Shown: positions 34,768 through 42,571 of the stretch, one piece after another
Layout of the letters: each line of letters begins with the position of its first letter
How positions within the stretch are numbered: position 1 is the stretch's first letter
The notes under the pieces: generated by a model
Database searches by the model: none
Told to the model about the DNA's origin: nothing
What the model saw: only the letters and a program-made list of their open reading frames with translations
Made by a program: the position numbers and the translations under genes
DNA from: Lachnospiraceae bacterium MD308
GTDB taxonomy: Bacteria; Bacillota; Clostridia; Lachnospirales; Lachnospiraceae
NCBI GenBank assembly: GCA_000403475.2
Contig: KE159796.1
Span: 591,736-655,735 of the forward strand
Direction: 5' to 3'
DNA length: 64,000 nt

Positions 34768-35286
34768 TTACAGTATCTCCTCAATAGTGCCGGAAGAAAT
34801 GCTAGGAATATATAATGAAATATAAATCAAGATACTATTCAAATGATACAAAACACAAATCGCAGACAAAATAATCACAAATTTGTAATTTCTCCTCTTA
34901 ATTAATGTCCAGACCAGAATATAACATGACACAATAAATCCAACAATCGCCTGATGGCTGGTAAGGACTAATATCAGTATTAAAATCCAGTGTTCCCGAT
35001 TGGATAAAAAGCTTTTCAAAGAGGGGGAGCTTTCAGGCTGCCGCGGCGTTTTTGGGGGTTCTTCCTCACTATCCGCTGCTTTTGTTCCCAGCAGCTCATC
35101 TACGGATATCCCGTAAACCTCACTGAGGAGAGTCAGGTTATCGATATCCGGGTAAGCGGCTCCGTTTTCCCAGCGGGAGATAGCCTGCCGTGAGATGCCG
35201 AGCTTTGCGGCGACGTCATTTTGCGACAGGTTTCTTTCCTTACGCGCTTTCTTAAGATTGGAGTGTAAACTTACGGATTCTACCAT
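34768..35286 (-). CDS. XRE-family regulator with C-terminal membrane helices
   Basis: 172 aa with AAAGGAG before ATG. Residues 8-65 are a Cro/C1-type helix-turn-helix (LSQNDVAAKLGISRQAISRW), followed by a short charged linker. The end has three hydrophobic stretches (WILILILVLTSHQAIVGFIV, FVIILSAICVLYHL, ILIYISLYIPSI). Membrane-tethered XRE regulators of this shape are common in Firmicutes accessory regions. Targets are unknown; the convergent secreted-protein gene or the divergent lipoprotein gene are candidates. Confidence 0.85.
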   Translation of the reverse strand: MVESVSLHSNLKKARKERNLSQNDVAAKLGISRQAISRWENGAAYPDIDNLTLLSEVYGISVDELLGTKAADSEEEPPKTPRQPESSPSLKSFLSNREHWILILILVLTSHQAIVGFIVSCYILVWTLIKRRNYKFVIILSAICVLYHLNSILIYISLYIPSISSGTIEEIL

Positions 35287-35466
35287 GGGGTAATTGCTCC
35301 TTTTCCGGTACTTTTAAGATTATTATAGCTGTATGTCTTTCTTATGTAAATGAATTTTTGCTTATAACGGCCTCTGTTTCCTTAAATTAAGAATTCTGTA
35401 ACAAATGCTTTTCTTATCCGTCTAATATATATGAAAAAACCGGAAACATAAAGGAGGAAGAGGAAC

Positions 35467-36483
35467 ATGAGAAAAGCAGTTATTTTAAGCGTGCTGTGCA
35501 TATTGGCTGTATGTATGGCGGGATGCCGGGAAAATGATATTGACAATCGTAAGCGGACGGATGCGTCTAAGGATAAGACGCTGCCCATCTATGAGGAGAA
35601 TGACAAAGAGATTGAAAAAGAATCTGACCTTGCGGAGCTAAAGGATGTCTATAAGTCGGAAGTCGTCTGTGAGGAATGGATAAGTCCGGATATCGAAAGT
35701 CCGGGCGGAGTTCTCTGCGGTGAAACGGGCGTAATTGTCACGGACAGGGAAAAGAACTGCATTGTCAAGACGGACGATTCGGGCAATGTGATAAAGAAAG
35801 CAGGCGGAACGGGGAGCGGAGAAGGAAAGTTCCTGAACCCTGGAGCGGTTGCTGGGTATAAAGACGAAATTTTCGTTATAGATGAAGGGAATCAGCGGAT
35901 ACAGGTGTTTGACTGGGAGCTGAATTATGTCAGGGAAATCAGGTTAAAATCTAAAAAGGAAGTAGACCTTGATTTTAGGCCGGGCTACCTCGCCGTCAGC
36001 CGGGAAGGGGTATATGTTTCAGGAAACTCTCTGAGAAAAACGGTGATTGACAGGTACGGGGAGGGAGAGCCGGAGGAAGTCGGAGATAACTTTATCGGCT
36101 CGGTCGTTTCATACAAAGATAAAATATATGCCATTAATTCCATGGTTCGGTATTACAGTGAGGAGTATGACAGTTTTGGCGCCGCAACCAACGGCCCGGC
36201 ATGGCTTTTAGAGGTAAATAAGGAGAAACTCTGCGAATTTGTCAAACTGCCTCACGGGTTTAATATAAAGGGGTTCGTCATGGAGGAGAGCAGGATTGTA
36301 TGCATTTCAGGATCGGCGGAGGCTGTTTTTGTGTTAAGCCCTGACGGGGAATACGAGGAAACGTTTGCCTATATACAGGGGCTTGTAGATGAAGAATTTC
36401 CGCAGATTTCCGGCAGCGGGAGGGGAGAGTATTATATAGTGCTGCCGGATGCCGGGAAGATTTTCCGGTGCCGTACGTCGTGA
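35467..36483 (+). CDS. Lipoprotein with beta-propeller-like (6-bladed/NHL-type) domain
   Basis: 338 aa with GGAGGAAGAGG before ATG. The lipobox is AVCMAGC, with lipidated Cys near residue 20. The body has repeats typical of NHL/6-bladed propellers, for example GSGEGKFLNPGAVAGYKDEIFVIDEGNQRIQVF-type blade (around residues 117-150), VSREGVYVSGNS and VCISGSAEAVFVL. It is an extracytoplasmic, membrane-tethered protein, perhaps a ligand-binding propeller. Partner unknown. Confidence 0.8.
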   Translation: MRKAVILSVLCILAVCMAGCRENDIDNRKRTDASKDKTLPIYEENDKEIEKESDLAELKDVYKSEVVCEEWISPDIESPGGVLCGETGVIVTDREKNCIVKTDDSGNVIKKAGGTGSGEGKFLNPGAVAGYKDEIFVIDEGNQRIQVFDWELNYVREIRLKSKKEVDLDFRPGYLAVSREGVYVSGNSLRKTVIDRYGEGEPEEVGDNFIGSVVSYKDKIYAINSMVRYYSEEYDSFGAATNGPAWLLEVNKEKLCEFVKLPHGFNIKGFVMEESRIVCISGSAEAVFVLSPDGEYEETFAYIQGLVDEEFPQISGSGRGEYYIVLPDAGKIFRCRTS

Positions 36484-36504
36484 AAAACAATACAAATCAA
36501 TATG

Positions 36505-36602
36505 TCAGCGTTTTAAAACAGCCGTACTGAGCAGCCAGAACAGAATGATATGCAGAGGGTAGAAGAGATAGAAAAAATATTTCACCTTACGGCCTTGCCT
36601 TT
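36505..36602 (-). pseudogene. C-terminal remnant of a TraX-like membrane protein
   Basis: The minus strand reads KVKYFFYLFYPLHIILFWLL and ends LSTAVLKR-stop at 36505. The FYLFYPLH motif followed by a hydrophobic helix is typical of the end of TraX/acyltransferase-like proteins. Everything before it is missing. Confidence 0.55.
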
Positions 36603-36614
36603 GATTATGCTTGA

Positions 36615-36639
36615 ATTGTAACGATAAAAGCGTTACAAT
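36615..36639. promoter_or_regulatory. Palindromic operator of the RelBE module
   Basis: Perfect 9-base arms ATTGTAACG and CGTTACAAT separated by 7 bases, 23 bases before the antitoxin start. Autoregulation by antitoxin or toxin-antitoxin complex at such a site is the rule for this family. Confidence 0.65.
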
Positions 36640-36662
36640 ATAAGAAACTAGGAGGTATGATC

Positions 36663-36965
36663 ATGGAAAAAACAGCAACATTGAACTTAAGAGTAAACCC
36701 AACTGTCAAAGAGCGGGCAGAAAAAGTATTGTCTCAGTTAGGTGTTCCTATGTCAACAGCGATTGATATGTATTTGAATCAAATTTCTCTTACAGGCGGA
36801 ATTCCATTTTCGGTTTCTTTACCAAAAGTACCGGGAACGATTCATGCAGATGCCATGACAACAGAAGAGCTCCATCAGAAATTGGAAAAGGGCTACAATG
36901 ATATAGCGGCAGGAAAAGTACAGAATGCAGCGGAAGCGTTTGCAAAATTCAGGGAGAATCATTGA
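36663..36965 (+). CDS. relB: RelB/DinJ family antitoxin
   Basis: 100 aa from ATG 36663, chosen because AGGAGG ends seven bases upstream; an ATG at 36657 is too close to it. The N-terminal ribbon-helix-helix (TATLNLRVNPTVKERAEKVL) binds DNA, and VPMSTAIDMYLNQI is the conserved RelB/DinJ helix. The C-terminal part should wrap the toxin. The toxin gene follows with one base between stop and start. Confidence 0.92.
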   Translation: MEKTATLNLRVNPTVKERAEKVLSQLGVPMSTAIDMYLNQISLTGGIPFSVSLPKVPGTIHADAMTTEELHQKLEKGYNDIAAGKVQNAAEAFAKFRENH

Positions 36966-36966
36966 T

Positions 36967-37281
36967 GTGAAACACTATACGGTTGAGATTACAAATGAAG
37001 CATTGGCCGATATGGAGCAGTTATATGATCACATCGCTTATGTTCTTCAGGCACCGGAAAATGCGATGGATCAATACAACCGGATTGCAGATGCTATTTT
37101 GACATTGGATACTATGGCTGAGAGAATCCGTATTATGGAATCAGGGCCGGAACGAAACAAAGGGATGAGAAGATTGCTGGTAGACAATTACTCTGTCTTT
37201 TTTGTAATCCAGGGAGATAAAGCGATTGTAACAGATGTATTATATAGTGCATCGGATATTGAAAGTCGATTAAAGGGCTAG
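36967..37281 (+). CDS. RelE/ParE family toxin
   Basis: 104 aa starting with GTG right after the antitoxin stop. The fold signature is visible: YTVEITNEALADMEQLYDHI helix, then RRLLVDNYSVFFVI and VTDVLYSASDIESRL as the beta-sheet core. ParE- and RelE-type toxins share this fold (DNA gyrase inhibitor or ribosome-dependent mRNase); the sequence does not decide which. A perfect 12-bp hairpin begins at its stop codon. Confidence 0.88.
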   Translation: MKHYTVEITNEALADMEQLYDHIAYVLQAPENAMDQYNRIADAILTLDTMAERIRIMESGPERNKGMRRLLVDNYSVFFVIQGDKAIVTDVLYSASDIESRLKG

Positions 37282-37309
37282 TAGCAAAGGGATGAGACTT
37301 TGCTACTAG
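37278..37309 (+). terminator. Perfect hairpin at the end of the toxin gene
   Basis: CTAGTAGCAAAG and CTTTGCTACTAG enclose 8 bases; the stem overlaps the toxin stop. No T-run follows, so it may rather protect the mRNA end. Confidence 0.5.
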
Positions 37310-37471
37310 TGTACTGACCGAATTATATTTAGCTAAACTCCGCAGAATATTTTTCTGAGAGTGCTGTTTCCCAAACGCAGGAGTAGCGGGCTACGCTGAG
37401 GCTTGGGGAATAGTTCTATCGGGAAAATAGGCAAGGAATTTTAGCTAAATATAATCGTGTCAGCACACTAG
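37306..37471. mobile_element. 166-bp MITE-like element
   Basis: Terminal inverted repeats of 32 bases agree at 28 positions; both begin CTAGTGT and end TTATATTTAGCTAAA. CTAG at each end may be the target duplication. No coding capacity. It lies in the gap between the RelBE module and tmcAL. Confidence 0.65.
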
Positions 37472-37527
37472 CTCTTATTGCACTACCTGGTGTTTTGCCA
37501 TGGAGGACGGGAGGCTGTCCGCCTCGC

Positions 37528-38820
37528 CTACCGCACCACTACCACCTGCTGGGTATATTCGTGGATAAACGGTTCTTTGAATTTTTCTGTCACGATGCGC
37601 TCGTAAAGGTTCGCCGCAAACACATCCCCCGCCATCATGCGCTGCCCGGTCTCGGACAGCGTATCTGCGTGGGAGAGTTTTGTGATCAGCGGCGTGTCGC
37701 TGTATTTTTTTATGCGGGACAAAAGCCTTTGCCCTTCTTTTCGGAAACCGAGGACCCGGGCGTACTGGCAGTATCCGGCTTTCCGGTAATTTTCCATGTG
37801 TTTTTTCTTTATATCAAGAAGAATATGGAACAGGCACCGGCTGATGCGGGAGTAGGTGATGTCCTTTGTCTTCAGGAACTGGCAGAACTGGTCGATGGTG
37901 ATGAGGTGGTTCGCATGGCGCAGGATGCGGTTTGCCAGCTCTTCGGTCACATCCAGGTACTCTGTCAGTGATTCGCTTGTCTCGGTCAATAGCTTATATC
38001 CCAAAAGGGAGGAAAAATCATTGGCATAGACGGGATAGCGGATGTGGTGGGTCTCCTCCAGGAACCGGATGCAGCTTTTTGGAACCTCCTGTTCAAGCCG
38101 CATCAGCGCCTCGGAAAGGCTGGGCTCGTCAAAAAGCCCCTCCTCTTCCCGCTGGCTGCCTTCAAGGCGGAGTGAGTGTGCGAGGAGCTTTCGGATGGCG
38201 GAGGCAGAGCTGTAGCCGGAATTTAAGGAGTCGTCGTGGTAGCCGGAGACGATCCTCTTGATGGTGTATGCCTTCATGGAGCTTTTCCGCCGGCGCAGCG
38301 CCTTGATGTACTCGACGCCGAGGATGTTGTTGGGTTTTTCTAATACTTTGCTTAATCTCTCGTCGTGAAAATATTCCCGCAGCGCCCACTGGCGGGCAAG
38401 GGGGAAGGAGGCTCCCTGGGAGAGGTAGCGTTTCAGCAGTTCTTTATATTCTTCCGGTTCTTCCGTGATGGTGCAGGCGATTTTTTCCAGCGTGCCGTAA
38501 TCCCCGCATTCGCTCCCAAAGCAGATGGAGTCGATGCAGCCAAGGTGCTCAAAGAGGGAGACCGCTCCCTCGGCGAAATATTCTGCGCTGCCGGTGGAAA
38601 AGCAGACGGGCAGCTCTAACACGAGGGGAACCCCTGCCTCTAAGGCAACCTCCGCCCGGATGTGCTTTGGCATGATGGCGGGGGCGCCCCGCTGGACAAA
38701 ATCTCCGCTCATGACAACTACCACCGCGTCAGCGCCGGTGATTTCTTTTGCTTTTCTTATATGGTATAAATGCCCGTTGTGAAAGGGGTTGTATTCTGCA
38801 ATCAGTCCGACAATTTTCAT
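37528..38820 (-). CDS. tmcAL: tRNA(Met) cytidine acetate ligase (YlbM)
   Basis: 430 aa from ATG 38820, preceded by AAGGAG. The N-terminal nucleotidyltransferase fold has GLIAEYNPFHNGHLYHIRKA with the HxGH motif, and VVVMSGDFVQRGAPAI. The central and C-terminal parts (FGSECGD, SSASAIRKLL) match the TmcAL/YlbM family, which forms N4-acetylcytidine at the wobble base of elongator tRNA-Met from acetate and ATP. Finding it close to pta-ackA is common in Clostridia. Confidence 0.92.
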   Translation of the reverse strand: MKIVGLIAEYNPFHNGHLYHIRKAKEITGADAVVVVMSGDFVQRGAPAIMPKHIRAEVALEAGVPLVLELPVCFSTGSAEYFAEGAVSLFEHLGCIDSICFGSECGDYGTLEKIACTITEEPEEYKELLKRYLSQGASFPLARQWALREYFHDERLSKVLEKPNNILGVEYIKALRRRKSSMKAYTIKRIVSGYHDDSLNSGYSSASAIRKLLAHSLRLEGSQREEEGLFDEPSLSEALMRLEQEVPKSCIRFLEETHHIRYPVYANDFSSLLGYKLLTETSESLTEYLDVTEELANRILRHANHLITIDQFCQFLKTKDITYSRISRCLFHILLDIKKKHMENYRKAGYCQYARVLGFRKEGQRLLSRIKKYSDTPLITKLSHADTLSETGQRMMAGDVFAANLYERIVTEKFKEPFIHEYTQQVVVVR

Positions 38821-38920
38821 GAGAATCTCCTTAATAACTTGTATATTCATCTGAAATTGATTATACTATATCTTGACAGGGTTCGCAAATCATATACTTA
38901 TCCCGCAAAATATGCCCTCA

Positions 38921-39080
38921 AAGGACGGCGGCGCAAGGGCTGTTAAATATAACAGCCTGTGAGACATCTCCGCAAAGGGCTGGCGGACAAAGTTCGCCAG
39001 GGGATGCTCCGCGCAGCAGATTTCTGGAGAATGCAGGGTTCGCACCAGAATCCGAAGGTCTGGGCGGAGATTTTTATATG
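38921..39080 (+). promoter_or_regulatory. Structured leader RNA of mgtE, class not recognised
   Basis: An 8-bp closing helix ATCTCCGC (38966-38973) with GCGGAGAT (39064-39071) is directly followed by T5. Inside are a 9-bp hairpin with AAA loop (38980-39000) and a bulged stem GATTTCTGG/CCAGAATC (39019-39052). Just upstream is an 8-bp hairpin (38938-38957). mgtE genes are often controlled by Mg2+ riboswitches, but I could not match the M-box consensus. The start of mgtE is about 100 bases downstream of the T-run. Confidence 0.6.
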
Positions 39081-39173
39081 ACAGTGAATTTTAGATATGC
39101 ACAGGAAAAGATAAAATTACAGCGGACCCGGTTGCAGTTGATAAAGGATGTAAGCAAGGAAGGAGGGGGAGGT

Positions 39174-40616
39174 TTGAGTACGAATCAAGAGTTTAGGGAT
39201 GCCGGCGCCGAAGAGTGGGGTGGCACAGCCGCCCGGGGCGATTTTGACCGTGATTATGAGGAGCGCGAGGAACTGACCATTGAGCGCATCCAGGAAATGT
39301 TGGAAAAGCGCCAGTTCAAAGAGCTGAAAGACGAGCTGGAAAATAATATGTACCCCGTAGACCTTGCAGATATTTTGGAGGATGTGAATGAGAAACAGCT
39401 TGTGCTGATTTTCCGGCTGCTGGTGAAGGAAGAGGCGGCAGAGACATTTTCTTATATGAACAGCGATTTGAGGGAGGTGCTGATCGGAGCGCTGACGGAT
39501 TCGGAGCTTGAGGAAGTCATGGAGGAGATGTACCTTGACGATACGGTGGATGTGTTAGAGGAGATGCCGGCCAATGTGGTGGATCGTCTTCTCATGGTGA
39601 CCAACGAAGAAAAGCGGATGCAGATCAACCAGCTTTTGCAGTACCCGGAGGACAGCGCCGGGAGCGTCATGAACGTGGATTACATCGCCCTCAATAAGGA
39701 GATGACGGTGGAGGATGCCATCTTGAAGATCCGCCAGGTAGGCTTAAACCGGGAGACGATCTACACCTGCTATGTGACGGAGAAAAAGCGGCTTATGGGC
39801 GCGGTGGATATCAAGGACCTTCTGACGACGGGCGAATCCAGGGTGATTGAGGAGATCATGGACACGAACATGCTCTACGCCCACACTACGGACGATCAGG
39901 AGGAGGTGGCCAGGACTATAATGAAATATGGCCTGATCGCGCTGCCTATCGTGGATAATGAGCACTGCATGGTGGGAATCGTCACTGTTGACGACGCCAT
40001 GATCGTTTTGCAGGAAGAGGAGACGGAGGATATCAGCATTATGGCCGGCGTCAACCCGAATGATGAATCTTATTTTGGGACGACGGTGTTCGAGCACGTT
40101 AAGGGGCGCATCCCCTGGCTGCTGTTTCTGATGCTCTCAGCCACTATTACCCAGATGATCATGAACAGCTATGAGGCGGCTATCGCAGTGATGCCGCAGC
40201 TTACGGGGTTTGTTCCGATGCTGACAGGCACCGGCGGAAACTGCGGTTCTCAGAGCTCGTCTCTTGTCATCCGCGGGCTTGCAGTGGGGGAGATTGAGTT
40301 TTGCGACCTCTTTAAAGTCATCTGGAAGGAAATACGGGTGGCGGTGTGTGTCAGCCTTATCCTGGCAGTCATCAATGGGCTGAGGATCATGGTGATGGGG
40401 CAGGGAGATGTGCTGATGGCGCTGACCATCGGCGTTACGATGGCATGTACGGTGATCATTGCCAAAGTGGTTGGGTGCAGCCTGCCGCTGCTTGCGAAAA
40501 AAGTGGGGCTTGACCCGGCTATCATGGCGACGCCTTTGATCTCCACGCTGGTAGATATCAGTACCATCAGCGTGTATTTTGCGATTGTCAGCGGGGTGTT
40601 CCAGCTGGGGGCGTAA
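39174..40616 (+). CDS. mgtE: MgtE family magnesium transporter
   Basis: 480 aa from TTG 39174, chosen because GGAGG sits eight bases upstream and the earlier open frame overlaps the leader RNA. The order is: acidic N domain (LTIERIQEMLEKRQFKELKD), two CBS domains (about residues 170-290), then a five-helix membrane domain with the pore motif TGTGGNCGSQSSSL and IAKVVGCSLPLLAKKVGLDP. The cytosolic domains sense Mg2+ and gate the channel. Expression is probably controlled by the structured leader upstream. Confidence 0.94.
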   Translation: MSTNQEFRDAGAEEWGGTAARGDFDRDYEEREELTIERIQEMLEKRQFKELKDELENNMYPVDLADILEDVNEKQLVLIFRLLVKEEAAETFSYMNSDLREVLIGALTDSELEEVMEEMYLDDTVDVLEEMPANVVDRLLMVTNEEKRMQINQLLQYPEDSAGSVMNVDYIALNKEMTVEDAILKIRQVGLNRETIYTCYVTEKKRLMGAVDIKDLLTTGESRVIEEIMDTNMLYAHTTDDQEEVARTIMKYGLIALPIVDNEHCMVGIVTVDDAMIVLQEEETEDISIMAGVNPNDESYFGTTVFEHVKGRIPWLLFLMLSATITQMIMNSYEAAIAVMPQLTGFVPMLTGTGGNCGSQSSSLVIRGLAVGEIEFCDLFKVIWKEIRVAVCVSLILAVINGLRIMVMGQGDVLMALTIGVTMACTVIIAKVVGCSLPLLAKKVGLDPAIMATPLISTLVDISTISVYFAIVSGVFQLGA

Positions 40617-40672
40617 GGCCGGCAGGAATAAAGACGTTTGTAAGTATTTGCAACAGAAAGGAAGTATTGCGT

Positions 40673-41014
40673 ATGCCACAGGCCATGCAGAGATTGATAG
40701 AACAATATATTTTTGAAATCAAGAAAATATATGGTTCGCATTTGCGAAAAGTGATTTTATATGGTTCTTATGCCAGAGGAGATTTCAAGCCGGATTCAGA
40801 TATGGATATTATGATACTGCTTGATGTGTCAGAGTTAGAATTAAAAGCTTATAGCCGGAGGCTTTCTTATATGACCTATGATTTTAATTTAGATAATGAC
40901 CTTGATATTAAGCCGATAGCTAAGAGCGAGGTTCATTTTAAAAAGTGGATTGCAAATTATCCGTTTTATGAGAATGTTAATAAAGAAGGAGTGGTTTTGT
41001 ATGGAGCAGCTTAA
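40673..41014 (+). CDS. MNT-type nucleotidyltransferase (antitoxin of HEPN/MNT pair)
   Basis: 113 aa from ATG 40673 with AAAGGAAG nine bases before. The catalytic motif is GSYARGDFKPDSDMDI (GSxARG..SDxD), with a later Asp in DNDLDI. In HEPN/MNT systems this enzyme AMPylates or otherwise neutralises the HEPN toxin. Its last 14 bases overlap the HEPN gene. Confidence 0.9.
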   Translation: MPQAMQRLIEQYIFEIKKIYGSHLRKVILYGSYARGDFKPDSDMDIMILLDVSELELKAYSRRLSYMTYDFNLDNDLDIKPIAKSEVHFKKWIANYPFYENVNKEGVVLYGAA

Positions 41015-41450
41015 AGAAGATATAGGAACACGGAAAGACTTATGCTTGTACCGCATCAAGACAGCAAAAGATAATTTGAGATCGGCAAGAATCCTATTGG
41101 AGGCTGAGGAATACAAGAGTGCGAATAACCGAGCTTATTATGCTGTTTTCCATGCTTTAAATGCGATTCATGCTTTAAATGGAAATGCTTTTAAACGACA
41201 CAAGGAAGCAATTGCAAATTTTAATAAAAACTATGTGAAAACTGAAATATTTCCAAGAAGCATAGGAAGAAAAATCGGCGAAGCAGAAGAAATACGTCAT
41301 GCAAGCGATTATGATGATTTTTATATTGCCAGCCGGGAAGAATCCCAACGACAGGTTATAGTTGCTGAAGAATTTATACAAATGGTTGAAGAGTATTGTG
41401 AGAAAATAGCAGATGATGAATCAAAAACGGGAGAATGTACTGAAAAATAG
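41001..41450 (+). CDS. HEPN domain protein (toxin of HEPN/MNT pair)
   Basis: 149 aa from ATG 41001, with GGAG eight bases upstream inside the MNT gene. The helix SANNRAYYAVFHALNAI is the PF05168-type HEPN signature; its Arg and His are candidates for the RNase active site. A second conserved segment is IRHASDYDDFY. Usually an RNase inhibited by its MNT partner. A terminator follows at once. Confidence 0.88.
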   Translation: MEQLKEDIGTRKDLCLYRIKTAKDNLRSARILLEAEEYKSANNRAYYAVFHALNAIHALNGNAFKRHKEAIANFNKNYVKTEIFPRSIGRKIGEAEEIRHASDYDDFYIASREESQRQVIVAEEFIQMVEEYCEKIADDESKTGECTEK

Positions 41451-41454
41451 ACAT

Positions 41455-41482
41455 AAAGAGACCTTGTCCGCAGGGTCTCTTT
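41455..41482 (+). terminator. Terminator of the HEPN/MNT operon
   Basis: AAAGAGACC and GGGTCTCTTT form a 9-10 bp stem with a 9-base loop and flanking A and T runs. The loop carries the -35 box of the next promoter. Confidence 0.85.
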
Positions 41483-41492
41483 GTATTATAAT
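41464..41492 (+). promoter_or_regulatory. Promoter of pta-ackA
   Basis: TTGTCC (41464-41469), 17 bases, TATAAT (41487-41492). It overlaps the terminator hairpin, so upstream transcription and pta initiation share the same bases. Confidence 0.7.
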
Positions 41493-41531
41493 AGAAATAA
41501 CTGAGAATAAATGGAAAGGAGTCTATATATC

Positions 41532-42533
41532 ATGGGATTTATAGATGAGATCAAAGCAAAAGCAAAGACATGCAAACAGACAATCGTTCTTCCGGAGACT
41601 GAGGACATCAGGACTTATGAGGCGGCAGAGGCTGTTTTAAAGGAGGGTACTGCCAACCTTATCCTTGTGGGCAGCGAGGAAGAGATTGCAAAGAACAAGG
41701 GCGGTTTCGACATCAGCGGCGCGACGATCGTGGACCCGGCGACCAATCCGAAGACAGAAGAGTATATCGCAAAGCTTGTGGAGCTGCGCCAGAAGAAGGG
41801 CATGACTGAAGAGCAGGCTAAGGAACTTCTCCTTAACAATTATCTGTACTACGGCGTTATGATGGTGAAGATGAAAGACGCTGACGGCATGGTAAGCGGC
41901 GCATGCCATTCTACGGCGGACACTTTGAGGCCATGCCTGCAGATTCTTAAGACAAAGCCCGGCACAAAGCTTGTATCCGCGTTCTTCGTTATGGTAGTGC
42001 CGGACTGCGACATGGGTGCAGACGGAACGTTTATCTTCGCGGATTCCGGCCTTGAGCAGAATCCGGACCCGGAGAAGCTTGCGGCAATCGCTCTGTCTTC
42101 GGCAGATTCTTTCAGGGCGCTCACCGGAAAAGAGCCGGTAGTGGCAATGCTTTCCCACTCCACAAAGGGCAGCGCGAAACATGCGGATGTGGACAAGGTT
42201 GTGGAGGCTACCCGTATCGCGAAGGAGAATGCGCCGGAAGGCTTGATGCTTGACGGAGAGTTCCAGCTTGACGCGGCAATCGTGCCGGAGATCGGCCAGT
42301 CCAAAGCGCCGGGAAGCCCGGTTGCAGGAAAGGCAAACGTCCTGGTATTCCCGGACCTTGACGCAGGAAATATCGGCTACAAGCTGGTGCAGAGGCTTGC
42401 GAAAGCAGAGGCTTACGGACCGCTCACCCAAGGCATCGCGGCTCCGGTCAACGACCTGTCCCGCGGATGCAGCGCGGCAGATATCGAAGGCGTAGTAGCG
42501 ATCACAGCCGTACAGTGCATGGCAGAACATTAA
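41532..42533 (+). CDS. pta: Phosphate acetyltransferase
   Basis: 333 aa from ATG 41532 with GGAAAGGAG nine bases before; this is the short form without the N-terminal DRTGG domain. Conserved segments are IVLPETEDIR, MVSGACHSTADTLRP, MLSHSTKGSAKH and NVLVFPDLDAGNIGYKL. It converts acetyl-CoA to acetyl phosphate, which AckA turns into acetate and ATP. ackA follows 38 bases later. Confidence 0.97.
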   Translation: MGFIDEIKAKAKTCKQTIVLPETEDIRTYEAAEAVLKEGTANLILVGSEEEIAKNKGGFDISGATIVDPATNPKTEEYIAKLVELRQKKGMTEEQAKELLLNNYLYYGVMMVKMKDADGMVSGACHSTADTLRPCLQILKTKPGTKLVSAFFVMVVPDCDMGADGTFIFADSGLEQNPDPEKLAAIALSSADSFRALTGKEPVVAMLSHSTKGSAKHADVDKVVEATRIAKENAPEGLMLDGEFQLDAAIVPEIGQSKAPGSPVAGKANVLVFPDLDAGNIGYKLVQRLAKAEAYGPLTQGIAAPVNDLSRGCSAADIEGVVAITAVQCMAEH

Positions 42534-42571
42534 AGATTACTTTTAATTATATTAAAGAGAGGTAAAGAAAA

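Noticed and set aside
37495-37971. Plus-strand open frame antisense to tmcAL
   Set aside because: It is a shadow of the tmcAL gene with no start context or family features; several similar antisense frames in GC-rich genes were dropped for the same reason.
38921-39080. Assignment of the mgtE leader to the M-box riboswitch
   Set aside because: The location fits, but I could not find the conserved M-box core segments; kept as unclassified structured RNA.
39078-39173. N-terminal extension of MgtE from ATG 39078
   Set aside because: It overlaps the leader RNA, has no ribosome site and does not look like MgtE; TTG 39174 has a strong GGAGG and starts the normal N domain.
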